A program made the translations under genes and the position numbers. From the NCBI GenBank assembly GCA_030710605.1, contig CP092874.1, positions 71,404,083-71,468,082 of the forward strand: 64,000 nucleotides of DNA. Direction: 5' to 3'. Under the pieces are notes generated by a model. That model was not told where the DNA came from. It saw nothing but the letters and a program-made list of their open reading frames with translations, and did not search any database. This DNA comes from Cordylochernes scorpioides. Its lineage: Eukaryota > Arthropoda > Arachnida > Pseudoscorpiones > Chernetidae. Position 1 is the stretch's first letter; every line of letters begins with the position of its first letter. Below, one piece after another: positions 30,609-43,546 of this stretch.

Positions 30609-33056
30609 CAAGCATGTCAAACTCAAATCCTAACACGGGCTAAATAAAAAAGTAATAAGATTATGTGGGCCGCAAAAAAAGAAAACAAGTAATTAAATTT
30701 TTATGGTAACATTTATGTAGGTTCATTTTAAAAATACTAATAAGAAAAAAGAAAGTAAAGTTAATATTTTCTCCCTGATATTTGGCATCTCTTTTCTGCT
30801 AACATCTTTCCTACTTCGGGGGAAATCTTGTTGGCAGTGATTAATTTTAAAACTGACCCAAGGTGAACTTCAGTAATTCTCGATCTGATTGGAGACTTAT
30901 TTCCTTTCATAAGTGAAAATAAATGCTCGCACCGATAAGTTCTTCCAAACATGGACATAATTTCATATGCTAATTTTCGAGTGTTTTCAAATCTGGCTGG
31001 CAAATATTTGTAGAATTCAGAAACGCCAACTTCAATGAATTTTGCCTTTAAATCTGAATCGCACTGGATATCTATTACCTCCATTTGCATATGATTAGGT
31101 ACTGATTCTATATTTATCGAGAAAATCGAAGAAAACAAAGTAAACTTGCCTTCCAAAGATTTGAAATCAGAAAACCTTGTTTCAAATTCATTTCTAACAC
31201 TTAAAATGTTTTCCACATATTTTTGATACAATGCAGTTTCACCTAAACTTGATTTGTGCAAGTTGCATGTCGGAAAGTGCATTAAATCTTCGTTTTTCAA
31301 CTGCTTTTCCCAAAGAACTAGCTTACATTTGAATGCATTAACTTGGTCACACTTGTTGGTAATGATCTGATCCTTTCCTTGCAGTTTCAAATTAAAATCC
31401 GACAAGTGTTTTGTTATGTCAACCATGAAGGAAAAATCTTGCAACCATACTTGATCAGGAAACAAAGTGATGTCTTGATTCTTGGGTATTAAAAACTGAC
31501 ATATTTCTTCTTTCAAGTCCCAAAATTGTTTGAGAACCTAGGAGCATGATAGCCAACGTACCTCGGTATAGTATGATAAACCTGAATATTCGCTTTCTAA
31601 TTCAGTTAAGAACAGAGAGAACTGTCGCTGATTAAAACCTCGAGATCTTATGAAATTAATGAATTTTTTGATAGGTGTCAACACATTTTCCATTTTTATT
31701 ACCATCGTACATAATACTTCCTGATGTATAATGCAATGCGTATGATGAATATTGGAACTATCAGAATTTCACTTAGTTTTTTTCGCAGTAATGCTACGAA
31801 ACCGTTGGTTTTTCCAGTCATTGAAGGAGCTCCATCTGTTGCTACAGAAGTCAATTTTGATTGAGGTAAATTGTATTTTTACAGGAATTCATAAACGCAA
31901 AATTAAATATATCTTCTCCTGTAGTAGTGCCATGCATCGGTACTAGTTCCAATAATTCCTCAAAAATGTTGAAATCCGTGTCGCAAGCTCGAAAAAAAAA
32001 CAGCTAACTGAGCTACGCCCAATATCCGTACTCTCATCACAGGCAAAGGAAAATTATTCGAAACAAGATTATTTTTCTTTTATCTGATCATTTAAATTTC
32101 TGGCCATATCAGTAACTCTTTCCACAACGGTATTTCTAGACAAAGATATTGCTTGAAACGTCTTCACACTTCCAGGACAAACAATTTCTGCAGCTTTAAT
32201 TAAACATTCCTTGATGAAATCACCTTCAGTGAAAAGTTTTGAGTGTTTAGCTATCATCTCCTATAAAACGTAGCTTGCATGCACCGCCACTTCACTCTCT
32301 TGTGATACTTTAGTAAACATAAACTGTTGTTTTTTCATTCCCAACTTGAACACTTTTAACTTTTCTTGTCTCATTAAACCTTCGTAGGTATCATATTTTG
32401 ATTTATGTTGTTCATAATGGCGTTTAATGTTATATGATTTTGGTACACTAATAGCATTATATTACATATCAAGCAGATGATTTTATCTTTTTCTTCAGAG
32501 CAAAAATACTCAAATTCCCACTTTTCTTGAAAATTCCTATGTTCGTCAGCAATTTTTCGTTTATTTTACTGCCACTTGGTTTTGATGAAGACATATTGAA
32601 TACAAAGGTCTGAAAAAAAATTAGTAATCGCTAACACAAAATAATAAAACGTTTTAATTAATATTTTAAAATTTTTAAAAAATTAATATTTTTTAACTTA
32701 CCAGACACAGAATAACTGCACAAATTATTGAACGTAACTTAAAAAAAAAATTTCTAGTACTCCGAAAAAATATTTTCTTTAAACTTTAAGGCACACAATA
32801 CTTATGGCGATGTACATACGTTATGTATGTAGGTATAATATTATCAAAACTTACGACTTATGTATGGCGACCAGTAGTTCGTTATTAATAAATAAATTAT
32901 GTATAATTACAATTTTAAAAAATTAGGCTACAAATTTTTATTATTATTATTTTTTTATTTATAATTTTTTTTTAATTAAATATATTTCCTGGTGGGCCGC
33001 AAATTTATTCGCTGTGGGCCGCAAGAGGCCCGCGGGCCGTGAGTTTGACATGCTTG
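30609..33056 (-). mobile_element. hAT copy B, nearly complete
   Basis: 2448 bp. Perfect 16-bp terminal repeats CAAGCATGTCAAACTC and GAGTTTGACATGCTTG. The left duplication ATCTAGTG is at 30601-30608. The right one is split: ATC at 33057-33059 and TAGTG at 59457-59461, on either side of the 26-kb LTR element. Copy B carries the uninterrupted versions of both sites hit in copy A. Confidence 0.93.
30761..32594 (-). pseudogene. hAT-B transposase
   Basis: The start ATG at 32594 reads MSSSKPSGSK. The zinc-finger part has the C-x2-C and KRHYEQHKSKYDTY. RNTVVERVTDMARNLND lies at 32257-32069, followed after several breaks by the R-W segment (31560) and an intact 251-codon end (31516-30761) with WEKQLKNEDLMHFPTC and hATC motifs FENTRKLAYEIM and FGRTYRCEHLF. 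Related to GTF2IRD2-type proteins. Stops and shifts in 31520-32270 make it non-functional, but it is the better-preserved reference for copy A. Confidence 0.88.
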
Positions 33057-33059
33057 ATC

Positions 33060-34979
33060 TGTTGAGTCATTTTTTTATGTCCTATTTGAGGACATCTTGA
33101 CTTCGAACCTAGTCTAGCTCAGCAATAATAACATTTGTAATTGTATACCATAGTAGATTAAATTTAGATACATACACAAAAGGAAATATAGCACACACCA
33201 AGGATACACACCTGTTTTGTATTTGATTAAGGATAAAATATTACCAATACACTTTAAAATATTAAAACATTAAAATTTATTTACCTCGGTGCATTTACAA
33301 TCTTTCATTTTATGGGCAATTCTACATGCACAAAAAATTTTGTTTTAGGATTTCAGGCAAGAATGAATTTTTACCTATTAAAAACATAGATATGCCTTTC
33401 TCAACATATAAAACATGCCATAATTGGCAAACATACCAAATAAAAACATAGTGGAACATGACCCTTTGTTCTACCTTGGTAGATTTTCTTACAAACTTGT
33501 ACGCTTCATATCCTTTACTTAAACTTTCGTTTGTAGGCAGTACTAAATGAACATAAAATCTATTTTCTTTATCAAACTCTAATACTTCATACAAAGGACA
33601 AAATATGAATTTTTCTTACCTATTAAAATAAGCTAAAAATATGCCTCTTTGACATATTAAATATGCCCTAAATTAATAGAGAAGATGTTAACATACCGTT
33701 TCTCCCGGATGCCAGCGCTCCCTCCCGGATCGACCTTTTTCGTACGCCTCCCGCTCAAAAACTGACCGTTATTTTTCAAACAGCGCCCCAAGGTAAATCG
33801 TCATCTACCTACAGAGTAAAAAAATAATTACTTTAATATTCTTAGAATATTTATTTAAAAATAATAGTAATAAAGAAAATATTCTTTTTTTAAAACAATA
33901 TTTAAAAATAATAATAAGGATAATAAAATATAATTTTTTTTTTTAATTTAAAGTAATTTCTCCTTTAAGAAATTCGAAATTGAACATCTTCTTATTAAAA
34001 GAAAAGTTTGAGATAATAAAAAAATTGATAAAATAAGGATAATAAATATATAAATTTTTCTTTAAATTTAAAGTAATTTCTTCTTTAAGAAATCCGAAAT
34101 TAAACTCCTGCTTATTAAAAGAAAAGTTTGAGATAATAATAAAATTGATAAAATATAATACGTATATCCCTTAAATTTTTATATAGTAATCCTTTCCTTA
34201 AGGGACCTTAAGGCAGAGAAATGTACCCAATTTATCTGGGTATGTATTTAAATGGTTTTATTCATTTTAGAATAAAGAACGGAATTAAAATTTCCCTAAA
34301 AGGTAATATGATTTTGGAAGTTTCATTGCATATAAAAAGGGTGATTGACGAATTCATCTATTTACATATTTACATGGTTTGCATATCCTCCTCTGGGCCT
34401 GTCTGCATCAGGCTTCGGTATCCTTGGGCAGGACCCGTGTCATCTCCAGCTGGGTGTCTTCCCCGGCTTCTGGTCTTTAAAGGCATATGTGTCATCTCCA
34501 CCTTTCTGGACTTTAAAGGCATAGGTGTCGTCTCCAGCTGGGCGTCTTCCCCGGCTTTGACCTTTAGAGGCATATGTGTCATCTCCACCTTTCTGGACTT
34601 TAAAGGCATAGGTGTCATCTCCAGCTGGGCGCCTTCCCCGGCTCTGGTCTTAAAAGCATCTTTGAGATTCCTCGTTGGGGAATTCTCCATCTTTCTACAG
34701 CGGGCCTTGGAGTACACGCCCAGGGTTGCTTCCAGTTCTTCATTCTCCAATCCGCCTCGTTGTTGTCCTTCTGTGGAGGGTTGGCCGGTATCTTGGTCAC
34801 GGTGCCACCAGTGTCACCTCCGATTGGGCGTCCTCCCCTTCTTTGACCTTTAGAGCACCGTTGGCCACCGTTGTGGGATCTCCATCTGGACACCAAACAC
34901 TTTGGCAAGACACTGTGCATATATGATGTAAATGTTTACATCATTGTTGGGTCTATTTGGTGGAAAATATGGCCCAACA
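33060..34979 (-). repeat. Giant element 3' LTR
   Basis: 1920 bp. On the minus strand it opens TGTTGGGCCATATTTTCC and within 40 bases contains CCCAACA, allowing a short terminal hairpin. A tandem block (34440-34650) of about 114-bp units encodes a repetitive minus-strand ORF. Compared with the 5' LTR it lacks one tandem duplication of about 230 bp and has about 24 extra bases near 33505. Confidence 0.93.
34370..34750 (-). CDS. Repetitive 126-codon ORF inside giant-element 3' LTR
   Basis: Sense-strand ORF beginning MENEELEATLGVYSKARCRK, then two copies of a 38-residue unit containing KSRKVEMTHMPLK. The same ORF with only a few substitutions is at 58843-59223 in the other LTR. It may simply be open because the tandem unit length is a multiple of three. 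I recognise no domain, and a role in the element is unproven. Confidence 0.3.
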   Translation of the reverse strand: MENEELEATLGVYSKARCRKMENSPTRNLKDAFKTRAGEGAQLEMTPMPLKSRKVEMTHMPLKVKAGEDAQLETTPMPLKSRKVEMTHMPLKTRSRGRHPAGDDTGPAQGYRSLMQTGPEEDMQTM

Positions 34980-35497
34980 ATTCCTCCCCTGCCAGAATGA
35001 AAAAATGTGTTTATTCCAATTCAGATCTGTTCATGCTCTATGAGAAATATGATTTTGGAAGAAATGCATTTTTTTACGATACCAGTATATGCAATCACCG
35101 ACACTCAGGCAAAGGGGAAACAAACGGGCCATGGAACCTAGGACAGGTTAACTCATCGTAATTACTGAAAGGAAATCTTATCCTACCATTTAATGGGCAA
35201 AATACTAAGCCCATCTTTCGCTGTCTGTATGCCAGAGGGTTTTGGCCCAGATGTGAGGTGAATCCACACGTTCCCGACCTCAGTCCCTATAGGTGGAGAT
35301 GGGGAAGTGGTCTAGACCCAGATAATAGGGTAAACAGAAATGACATAGATATATAAGGTATACAATGCTACGAAAAAAAATTCAAATGAAAATATGCTAT
35401 ACGTAGAAAGGAACTGACTTGATATATATATAGGATATACAATGATAGACAAATGAATATATAAGCTGTGATTAAATTCTCCATTCAGTATATTTGT
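34980..35497. other. Giant element interior next to the 3' LTR
   Basis: The polypurine tract (minus strand GGCAGGGGAGGAAT) occupies 34980-34993. The rest is AT-rich with no gene. Confidence 0.6.
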
Positions 35498-35531
35498 CTG
35501 AAGATGGTAACAACGCTGTTACCGAAATGTC
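35498..35531 (+). ncRNA. Hammerhead-like motif, orphan 1
   Basis: CTGAAGA, then the perfect 7-bp hairpin GGTAACA-ACGC-TGTTACC, then GAAATGTC. Differs from the motif at 55567 by GAAATGTC in place of GAAACGTC. The flanks GTCTG and CACACACTA match the Penelope-1 ends, so it is probably the remnant of a related Penelope 3' end. Confidence 0.5.
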
Positions 35532-35830
35532 ACACACTATCTATTTATTTTGGAATCGGCCTCGTTATCTAATTTTTTTTTATAGTCTATAAATTCAAAC
35601 TGTGCTCTATCTATATATAGGTATACATGAATATAATAAGAAAGGAAATATACATGGTGGATGGTATATATTAATTGAGTAAATACTATCTCAGGATAAT
35701 AAATACGCCAAAATTTGGATGAATATGATACATAGGAAGGAAATAACGTTGATATGAGAGATACATTATGATAAATAAACAAAACATATATATATATACG
35801 CTGTAGCTAAACTTATTTAGTGCATTTTGT

Positions 35831-35864
35831 CTGAAGATGGTAACGACGCTGCTACCAAAATGTC
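35831..35864 (+). ncRNA. Hammerhead-like motif, orphan 2 (degenerate)
   Basis: CTGAAGA, a GGTAACGACGCTGCTACC hairpin with a mismatch, then AAAATGTC, which has lost the GAAA core. It is 333 bases from the first, with similar preceding sequence, suggesting two tandem 3' ends of one Penelope family. Confidence 0.35.
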
Positions 35865-35918
35865 ACACATCATGTGTTTGGATTTGGTCCCGACATCTCA
35901 CGTCTATAATCCAAATTG

Positions 35919-35925
<7 letters not shown>

Positions 35926-35951
<26 letters not shown>
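35926..35951. repeat. TA-dinucleotide microsatellite
   Basis: A run of TA repeats following the second orphan hammerhead-like motif. Confidence 0.85.
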
Positions 35952-35955
<4 letters not shown>

Positions 35956-38900
35956 TACATGAATATAATTAAAAAATGATACATGGTAAATGGTATTATT
36001 GAACATATAGCATAACGAAGAAATAAATATGCATTGAGGATCATGGGCATTACGCGAGTATTTCAAAATTTACATGTATTATTTAAAAATTTGTTCCTAC
36101 TAACTTGTCACTTGTCTGACGTGTTCTCCGCCCCTCTTAACCATGATGGGGAAAAAAAATCTTAGTAGTCAGTAATTCTTTAAACCAGATTATCTCCAAA
36201 AATTTCCCTATCTGAGGTGACAATCTTACTTCTCTTTGTCTTTACTCGAACACTGTTGTTAACCTCTATTATACATTGATTAGCTTATCTATAGAATGTG
36301 TACTCATATTTTTAATCAATAAATTCACTTTAATAAAATATATAAATTAACTTCGAAAGAATAAATGATGATGACTAACAACCTAGGTCTAACTTATACC
36401 TTACGATACATCTTCCCACTTGAGTTCTTAATATCTCTCTGTAATTTTGACTCTTTGTCCAAAAAAAAGTAAAAAAATAAACTTATTGCTCTGGGCCATT
36501 TCACAGCCAAACACAAAGATATTGATATTCAATCCCCCCTTAAAACTTCCTCCTTCTTCAAATCTGGAATACTGTATTGGCTTGTTCTGGCAACCTGCTT
36601 CAAAGGTTCATTTAGGTGTCCTACTAATTTAAAATTTATCTTAACATAGAACGAGTTATCCTCGTGAAAAAAAAATTCTACTTACTAATTGGTATTTTAG
36701 ACTTGAACTCGTTCTAACTAAACGTATGGTGGACAATAGTTTTTAATTAGGTGATTAACTTTTGCTAGCCTGGGGCGATATAAAAACACAAGGAATCTGG
36801 ACAGTCCATCTGTCACTTTGCTAACTGGTACCTAAAATCTGTAGACGGAATCACCTCGTCTAATCGTAACTTGTCTCTTATATGCTCAATTGTTAACTCT
36901 CATTAGAAACCCCCTTTAGACTTTGACTTAGAAACAAGGAGTTATAGGGAATTCGATTTCTTTACCCACCACATGTTCCAAGTTTGTCCATAGAGGATTG
37001 GTTCCAAGCTGCGCAATATATAGAAGAGCATCCAACGTGCCGATCTTTCTCAACCTCCCGTCTGAATCATCCTCATCTCAGCCACGCTTAAGGCATCGTA
37101 AACTACGATGTCAGATCGGTTATCCGAGGTTTGTCGCTATGCACTTAGCTTGCGACATTGGCAACTAAATCCCCCACCTAGCACAAAGTTCTCCTGATAC
37201 CTCTCCGTTCCCCCTTTTGAGGAGAGGATTTGTAGGTTTTTGGTCTGACCGTGACCTCCCACAATCCCCCAGTCTGAGGTTCGAGACATGGTCATTATCT
37301 ACGACCCTTAGAATTCAAGTTGATACGATGAAATGGAGTAGTTAATTACACTAATAAAAGAAATCATACTTATACTCCTTTAAAAGGAGGCTTAACAAAG
37401 GGAGCGAATACCTTCCTATCCATAGAGTTGTACAGTCCTGTGAGGCTATCGATCCTAACAGATAAAGAAATCAAAATTAAAATCGAACCTATTAAATTCC
37501 CTAACACTATTCTAATGTACTTTTGGTCTAACAGTATAATAGTTTTTAACCTTCTTAAACATTCATTAAGCCAATCCATTCATACACCCTCCCCCCCGTC
37601 ATTCACGGCTTGCATACAAACTAAAGTTAAAAATTGCTATAAGCGCCTAAATACTCAAATCTCATTATCAATATGCCTTAACAGTAAATCAAAATCTTCC
37701 AGGACAAATGTGAAATCAAATAAAACAATCAAATTAAAACAAATTGGGGACTAAATGTCCCAATTTACTCAAAGGAAATGCCTCTTACAAGCTCTATATA
37801 AATTATCTGTATCTAGATAAATAATATATATACTTAAACAAATTAAAAAATTGATTGTTAACAATCAAATGCTGAAATCTAACCTATCACTAAAACTGTG
37901 CGTCTAATAGCTTCAAAATCTTCTTCTTATCTTGACACTTGGTGTCTAAACAAGCGAATCATCAAAACTAGCACTTAAATTGGAGCGAACTGAACTTCGA
38001 GCATTTACCTCATTGCCAAACATGATAGATCTACAAGTGTTTGCCAACCCTACTTCCTATATAAAGTTATTGGCGTCTTCCCTTCCCTGCTATTCAGCTA
38101 AACCCCTCCTTTGGAATCGTAGGGCTTTCACTACCCAACCTGCTCCGGGATTTAACAACAGAGATCACTTCTTATCTCTCCTAACATATCAACTCTTAGA
38201 CCACAACTGCCTTAAACACTCTCATTAGAAATTCTCTTTGGGCTGCATCCTGGACATAAGGGATTACAGAGTGTCAAGTTTTAACCCAACGCATATTCCG
38301 AGCCCGTCCATAGTGAATAGGTTATAAGCACAGCAGTTATCTAGTGCGTCTGAGTCCCTTTATCTAATTTTAAAGTTGAACCAAGGTTCAGAACCCTAAA
38401 CAAAATAAAATAAACTGTTGATCTCAGTTCAATCTTTGACCACATTGTGATATTATAGACCCAACAAAAAAAAACTTTTATATTCACTTTCTAACATTGA
38501 AGCTCAATGTAGCAAAAAAAAACCTGAAAACCCCTTTACAATGACACTCGGAATCTAAAACCGAGGTTGTAGCTTAAAAAAAAAACTGAAAACCCTTTTA
38601 GGCCACATTCTAAGACCTTTAAATCACTTTCTAACACTTCATGCTATGATCAAATCTCAACTAAACTTTAGTACACATTCTATAGATTTACTTATTGGCA
38701 GCCTGGGCATGATTTACACCCCGTGGGCTTCTTGACCCTGGTTGAACGGCGTATTTCAAGGTCGCCTACATTGTCCTCAATTACCTCATTCACTATCCCT
38801 AGTGGATTTCTTAAGATTGCCGTCTCTTGTGGTTCCTCTAGTTCTACAGGCCTAGAGGAATATATAGGATACGTTGGATGTACCAGTGATCTTCATCATT
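35952..38900. other. Giant element interior, non-coding, with a diverged direct duplication
   Basis: No ORF beyond about 110 codons and none with a known domain. Segments near 36880-37060 and 38210-38350 are similar: both contain CTCTCATTAGAAA, then GGGATTACAG or GAGTTATAGG, then a TTCC.AG..(C/T)GTCCATAG block. This indicates an old internal duplication. Confidence 0.45.
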
Positions 38901-38904
38901 GATG

Positions 38905-39430
38905 ACATCATAACACTAAAACAAGGTTGTGAAAACTCCTTTCAACGATGAACTAACATTAAAACAAGGTTGTAAAACTCTTTAAAGATGACATACTAAC
39001 ATTAAAACAGGTTGTGAAAACTCTTTAAAGATGACATACTAACATTAAAACAGGTTGTGAAAACTCTTTAAAGATGACATACTACCATTAGAACAGGTTG
39101 TGAAAACTCTTTAAAGATGACATACTAACACTAAAACAAGGTTGTGACAACTCTTTAAAGATGACATACTAACATTAGAACAGGTTGTGAAAACTCTTTA
39201 AAGATGACATACTAACATTAAAACAAGGTTGTGAAACCTCTTTTCAACGATGAACTAACATTAAAACAAGGTTGCGAAACTCTTTAAAATGATGTACTAC
39301 ACTAAAACAAGGTTGTGACAATTCCTTAAAAGAATGATATACTAACACTAAAACAAAGTGTTGTTAAAAAAAGAAAAGAAACTGAGTAACTCCTTAAAAT
39401 TATATATCAACACTAAAACAAAAATTGTAG
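38905..39430. repeat. 43-bp tandem repeat field in giant element
   Basis: About ten imperfect units with the core GTTGTGAAAACTCTTTAAAG followed by ATGACATACTAACATTAAAA. The units nearest the centre are almost identical, and the outer ones decay. Related single motifs extend left to about 38455. Confidence 0.9.
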
Positions 39431-39719
39431 CCAAAAAAAAAAAACTGAAAACTCTTTAAGGAAATTCTGGCTTCTCAAAAAAAAAAGGAATACATATTTG
39501 TTATTTAATATAACCTAACATTATAACTAATATAGACTTATGTATATAAATTAGTGCATATTATTACTGAACTCCGGACAAATCAGCTTATACAAACTCT
39601 CAGTGCATATTATGTACTATTTACAAATATTGGCCTCTAGGCTAGAACAAATTATCCATTAACACTACATGGTGAAGAGTCAAAAATATTTCTATCGAGG
39701 CAATAGTGCAGTCAACAAC

Positions 39720-40830
39720 TACTCTTTTAACATTGAGCACACATTTTCCTATCATCTTCCCACCGTCTTCCTACCAACCTTTATCTTCTATTTACAAACT
39801 CTTTATCAACTTTCCTCAATTCCTTCTCTTTCAACCACTTTCCGCATCTTTCTACAGTTCTCTCTGTCGATTTTCAACATGCTTCGACACCTTCCTAACA
39901 CCTCTTTCTTTCAACACCATTCGACCCCCCTTTTTTTTTCATCTCTTTCAACCGCTTTAATATCTCTCAACATTTCTTTCTGTCGATTCTCGACATCCTT
40001 CAACACCTTTTTAGCATATCTCTTTTACACTTTATAACACCTTTCACTGTCGATTTCCATCTCTTTCTTTCCTTTCATCTCTATTTCATCACTATTCGTC
40101 TTTCTATTCATCGCTTTCTACCCCTCTCAACACTTCTCATCTCTTTCAACACCTTTCAAGCCTTTCAACATCTTTCAACACTTTCTCTCTGTCGATCCTT
40201 CGACACCCTCCTACTACATCTCTTTCCATCTCTTGCAACACTTCTTTCTGTCGATTTCCACCCTTTTCGTCATCTTTCTAACAACACCTTTCAACATCTT
40301 TAGACACCTTTCTACACCTTTCTCAACATCTCTCGATACCTTTCGATACTTTCAGCATCTTTCAACCCTTCTTATCTCCTTTCGTCTCTATTCTTTGCTT
40401 TCGACATACCTCTCTCCATCTCTCTCAATACCTTGCAACACTCTTTCAACGCTCTTCAACATCTCTCTTTCAGCACATCTCTTTCAACACCATTTCAACA
40501 CCTTTTCATCTCCTCTCATCACTTCTCATCGATCTCCACCTTTTTCATCATCTTTCATCTCTTTCAACACATTTCAACGCCTTTTCATGCTTTACACCAC
40601 CTTTCGACACTTTTTCATCACCTTTCTCGCATCTCTCTTCCATCGCTTTCAACACATTTCACCCTTTTTTCATCCTATCTCTTAACGCCATTCAACCCTC
40701 TTTCATCATCGCTTTTAACACATTTCAACGCCTTTTCATCCTATATCTTAACGCCATTCAACTCTCTTTCAATGCTTTCAACACATTTCAACGCCTTTTC
40801 ATCCCTCTGGAGTCTCCTCGAAACCCGTCA
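39720..40830. repeat. 1.1-kb polypyrimidine low-complexity tract
   Basis: The plus strand is nearly all C/T/A with recurring TTTCAACACCTTTCAACA; the element's own RNA (minus strand) is therefore purine-rich. Periodic but not cleanly tandem. ORFs of up to 150 codons on the plus strand are composed of Phe, Ser, Thr, Leu and His only and are by-products of composition. Confidence 0.85.
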
Positions 40831-43377
40831 TCGGGAACAAATCCCAATATTACTCTAGTCTACTTTGATATCTCGGGAGTCCTTTCTGGGAATCTGTTCC
40901 TCCCCTGTCACTTCTTATCAAAGCTGACGACCTACCCTCCTATTTGCAAGCATGAAATTTCCTCCTATTCTGTCTCCCCTTGGCCTCCCCCCTTTCAAGA
41001 GATAAGCTTATCTCGGCGGTCTTAGAGATCCTGTCTAGACTGGTCAGTAAACTTTACTGTAGTTATTGGGAATTTGACAAGTCACTCTTCTTTAGTATTG
41101 TCTCCCTCCATGCGAGATAGGGCAACCTTATCATGGAAAAAACAGAGATATATATGTGCAAAAGTCGGCTGTCCTACAACTTTGCTGAACAATATCCCCT
41201 TCAATAAATTATGCAAGCTTTTCACAGAATTGTAGGTTCTAGATGCTAACTATAACTCGGTATGATCTTATAAATATTGTACACTGGTTGAATCAGACTA
41301 TGCAATTCCTCTCGTCCCAAAGGAAGTTCTTAACATTGTTGACAACTCTTAACTCACAGGGTAGTAGCTTATAGAATTAAGTCGTTTATCTAAGACATGT
41401 TCATGCGGATGAATGGAGCCCTTCTAGTAGGTCATAAGTGTTCATCTGGTAACAGTTGATCTAGGCAAATTTGTTGCCATGCGTCTTTACTTTATGCAAC
41501 AGGAGATGCCGTCCTAAAGGACCTTAACATTAGGGTCAAAACTCGTTGCTCCTTTCAGAATGAAGTGGTTGTCAAAACATTGATGTGGAAGGGATCGTAC
41601 ATTCGACCAGTGTATATCGTTGAATATAGACTATGCCGTCATTCTCATCGTCACCCAGATACTTTAGGGTGTTACTTGGTCTATTGGCTGTTACACGCGA
41701 ATCCCGTCCGGCATTCAATAAGATATCAATGGTGATCTTTGTCACGTCCAGGAGGCCATCCCTTATGCGACCAAATCAACTTTCTCCCGACTTATAATAC
41801 CGTCTCATCGCGGTAATTGAAATTAACTGGAACCAAGTAGGAATCTTAATCTCGTATCTTCGTTAATTTTATTAGTTCAACTGTCTTCTCAATTTCTTCT
41901 TAATACACTGGCCTGACACACTACACTTCTCCTAATCAGCAGCAACTTCAATCAATCCCAATGAGAAGGCCACTTTAAGGCGTCAGCTTCTTGTTAAACT
42001 CATGTATGGTTCCAAAAAAAAAGAAGCTTATATATACCACAGTGGTATCTGCTCCCACTGGCATTATTATCCAATATGGTATCCATTTATTTTATTTATT
42101 CATCTGTTATTAGTAGGATCGCCGTAATCCTTTTTCATCATTACTCCTAGACCCCCGCGCAAACATTGTCTTTGATGTGGCTAATTCCTTAATGTTCTGC
42201 CTTTTGAACACCCTGTTAGTTAGAATTGTCTTAATTAATCACTGGAGTTATCTGCGTTGAGTGGATTGAGCCTCCTTATCTAGATCTCCACTCTAACTCC
42301 AGGATCTAGACTGCCCAGACCTTTTACGAAAAAAAAAACTATATCTAAACACTATTGTCATGGAAAGAAACCACATATCTGATTCACGAGCATAATCGAA
42401 GCTTGCCTCTATAAAACAAGATAATTATAAGAAATCTGAAATTTTATATATTGAATTAGCACTATTGGAATATCTCTCTCGTTTTCTCCAAGGGAAGTGG
42501 GTTTTATTAAAAGGAGATGCTCAAACCCATACCATCAGAATACCATGACTTTTGTTGATATATATTCTCTTACATTTGCCCTGACAAAGCAATCCCTTTC
42601 CCGTTAGTGTTGAAATAATTGCTCAACTCGTCTTATAAGACTTCTATAGAATCCTTACTGAATGAATATCCATTCCTGTGCCAAATTATAATATCTGCTG
42701 GTGATTATTTATTGTAATTAGATGCTGATAATGGTGTCTTTATTTGTCCTAATTCTAGGAAAGGTGCTCCAGGGAAGTGGGCAGAATCGTTGGAAATTTC
42801 ATTTAAAAAAAAAGGTAAATTCTTAATTATGACATATTGAATTCTATCGTGACTGTACCATCACGCAAATGCCTATATTGTAGGTTTAAAAAAATGTGGG
42901 AAAGGTGTCGAAATTCTACACTCGAAGGATTATATTAACTAGGAAAACAACCCGGGTTATCGTGGTACTGTTACGCAAGTGTTTGCAATAAAATGTTGCT
43001 ATAAACTAGATATATAATTAAATATTAGATGGAATTTGCTTACAAGTACCAAAGGGATAAAGACCCAGTAAATATTATGAATTCAGTTGACCAATTTTTT
43101 TTTTTATAATCTAAATACTTTAAAAAGGAGGCGATGAAATTAAACATTTGTCCTGGGGGGGTATACGTCCTTCGAATCAACAAGAAAATCTGAGAGATTA
43201 ACATGTCGTTTTTCATAATAATCTAAAGTGCGATATGTAAATATTTGCGATAACTAGATAGAAAGAATCACGATATGGGTTACTAAAAAAAAATAAAAGA
43301 ATTATCTTAAAGATGACATGTGGATTATTTGTATAATACTCAATAACTTCATACAAACAGAAATGTTATTTATGAAA
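40831..43377. other. Giant element interior, non-coding
   Basis: No recognisable protein. A minus-strand stretch near 41755-41570 stays open for about 60 codons in moderate-GC sequence, but I cannot match it to a retroelement domain. Confidence 0.4.
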
Positions 43378-43382
43378 CATTC

Positions 43383-43488
43383 TGTTTTAAAGTCCATCCA
43401 TACAGAGTTCAAAACAACGACTACTCACCCGTGCAGGCACGGTCACGCTCCGCCGCGTCACGTGGGTAAACATACAGTTCTCAGCACA
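43383..43488 (-). repeat. Gypsy-2 3' LTR
   Basis: 106 bp, TGTGCTGAGAACTG...AAAACA on the minus strand. Differs from the 5' LTR at only about two positions. Polypurine tract at 43489-43500. Confidence 0.93.
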
Positions 43489-43546
43489 TCCCCCTTTTTA
43501 AGATTTGAAATATATATACATTACAAACTTTAAATGCATAATATAA

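Noticed and set aside
34221..34853. 210-codon plus-strand ORF in the giant LTR (also 58715-59326)
   Set aside because: Antisense to the element, overlaps the tandem block and is open only because of the repeat; no domain recognised.
39669..40858. Several plus-strand ORFs of 80-150 codons
   Set aside because: Pure low-complexity translation of the polypyrimidine tract (Phe/Ser/Thr/His/Leu) without any domain or start context.
41570..41755. About 60 open minus-strand codons inside the giant element, considered as a protease or Gag remnant
   Set aside because: No Asp-Ser/Thr-Gly motif, zinc knuckle or other retroelement signature; a profile search would be needed.
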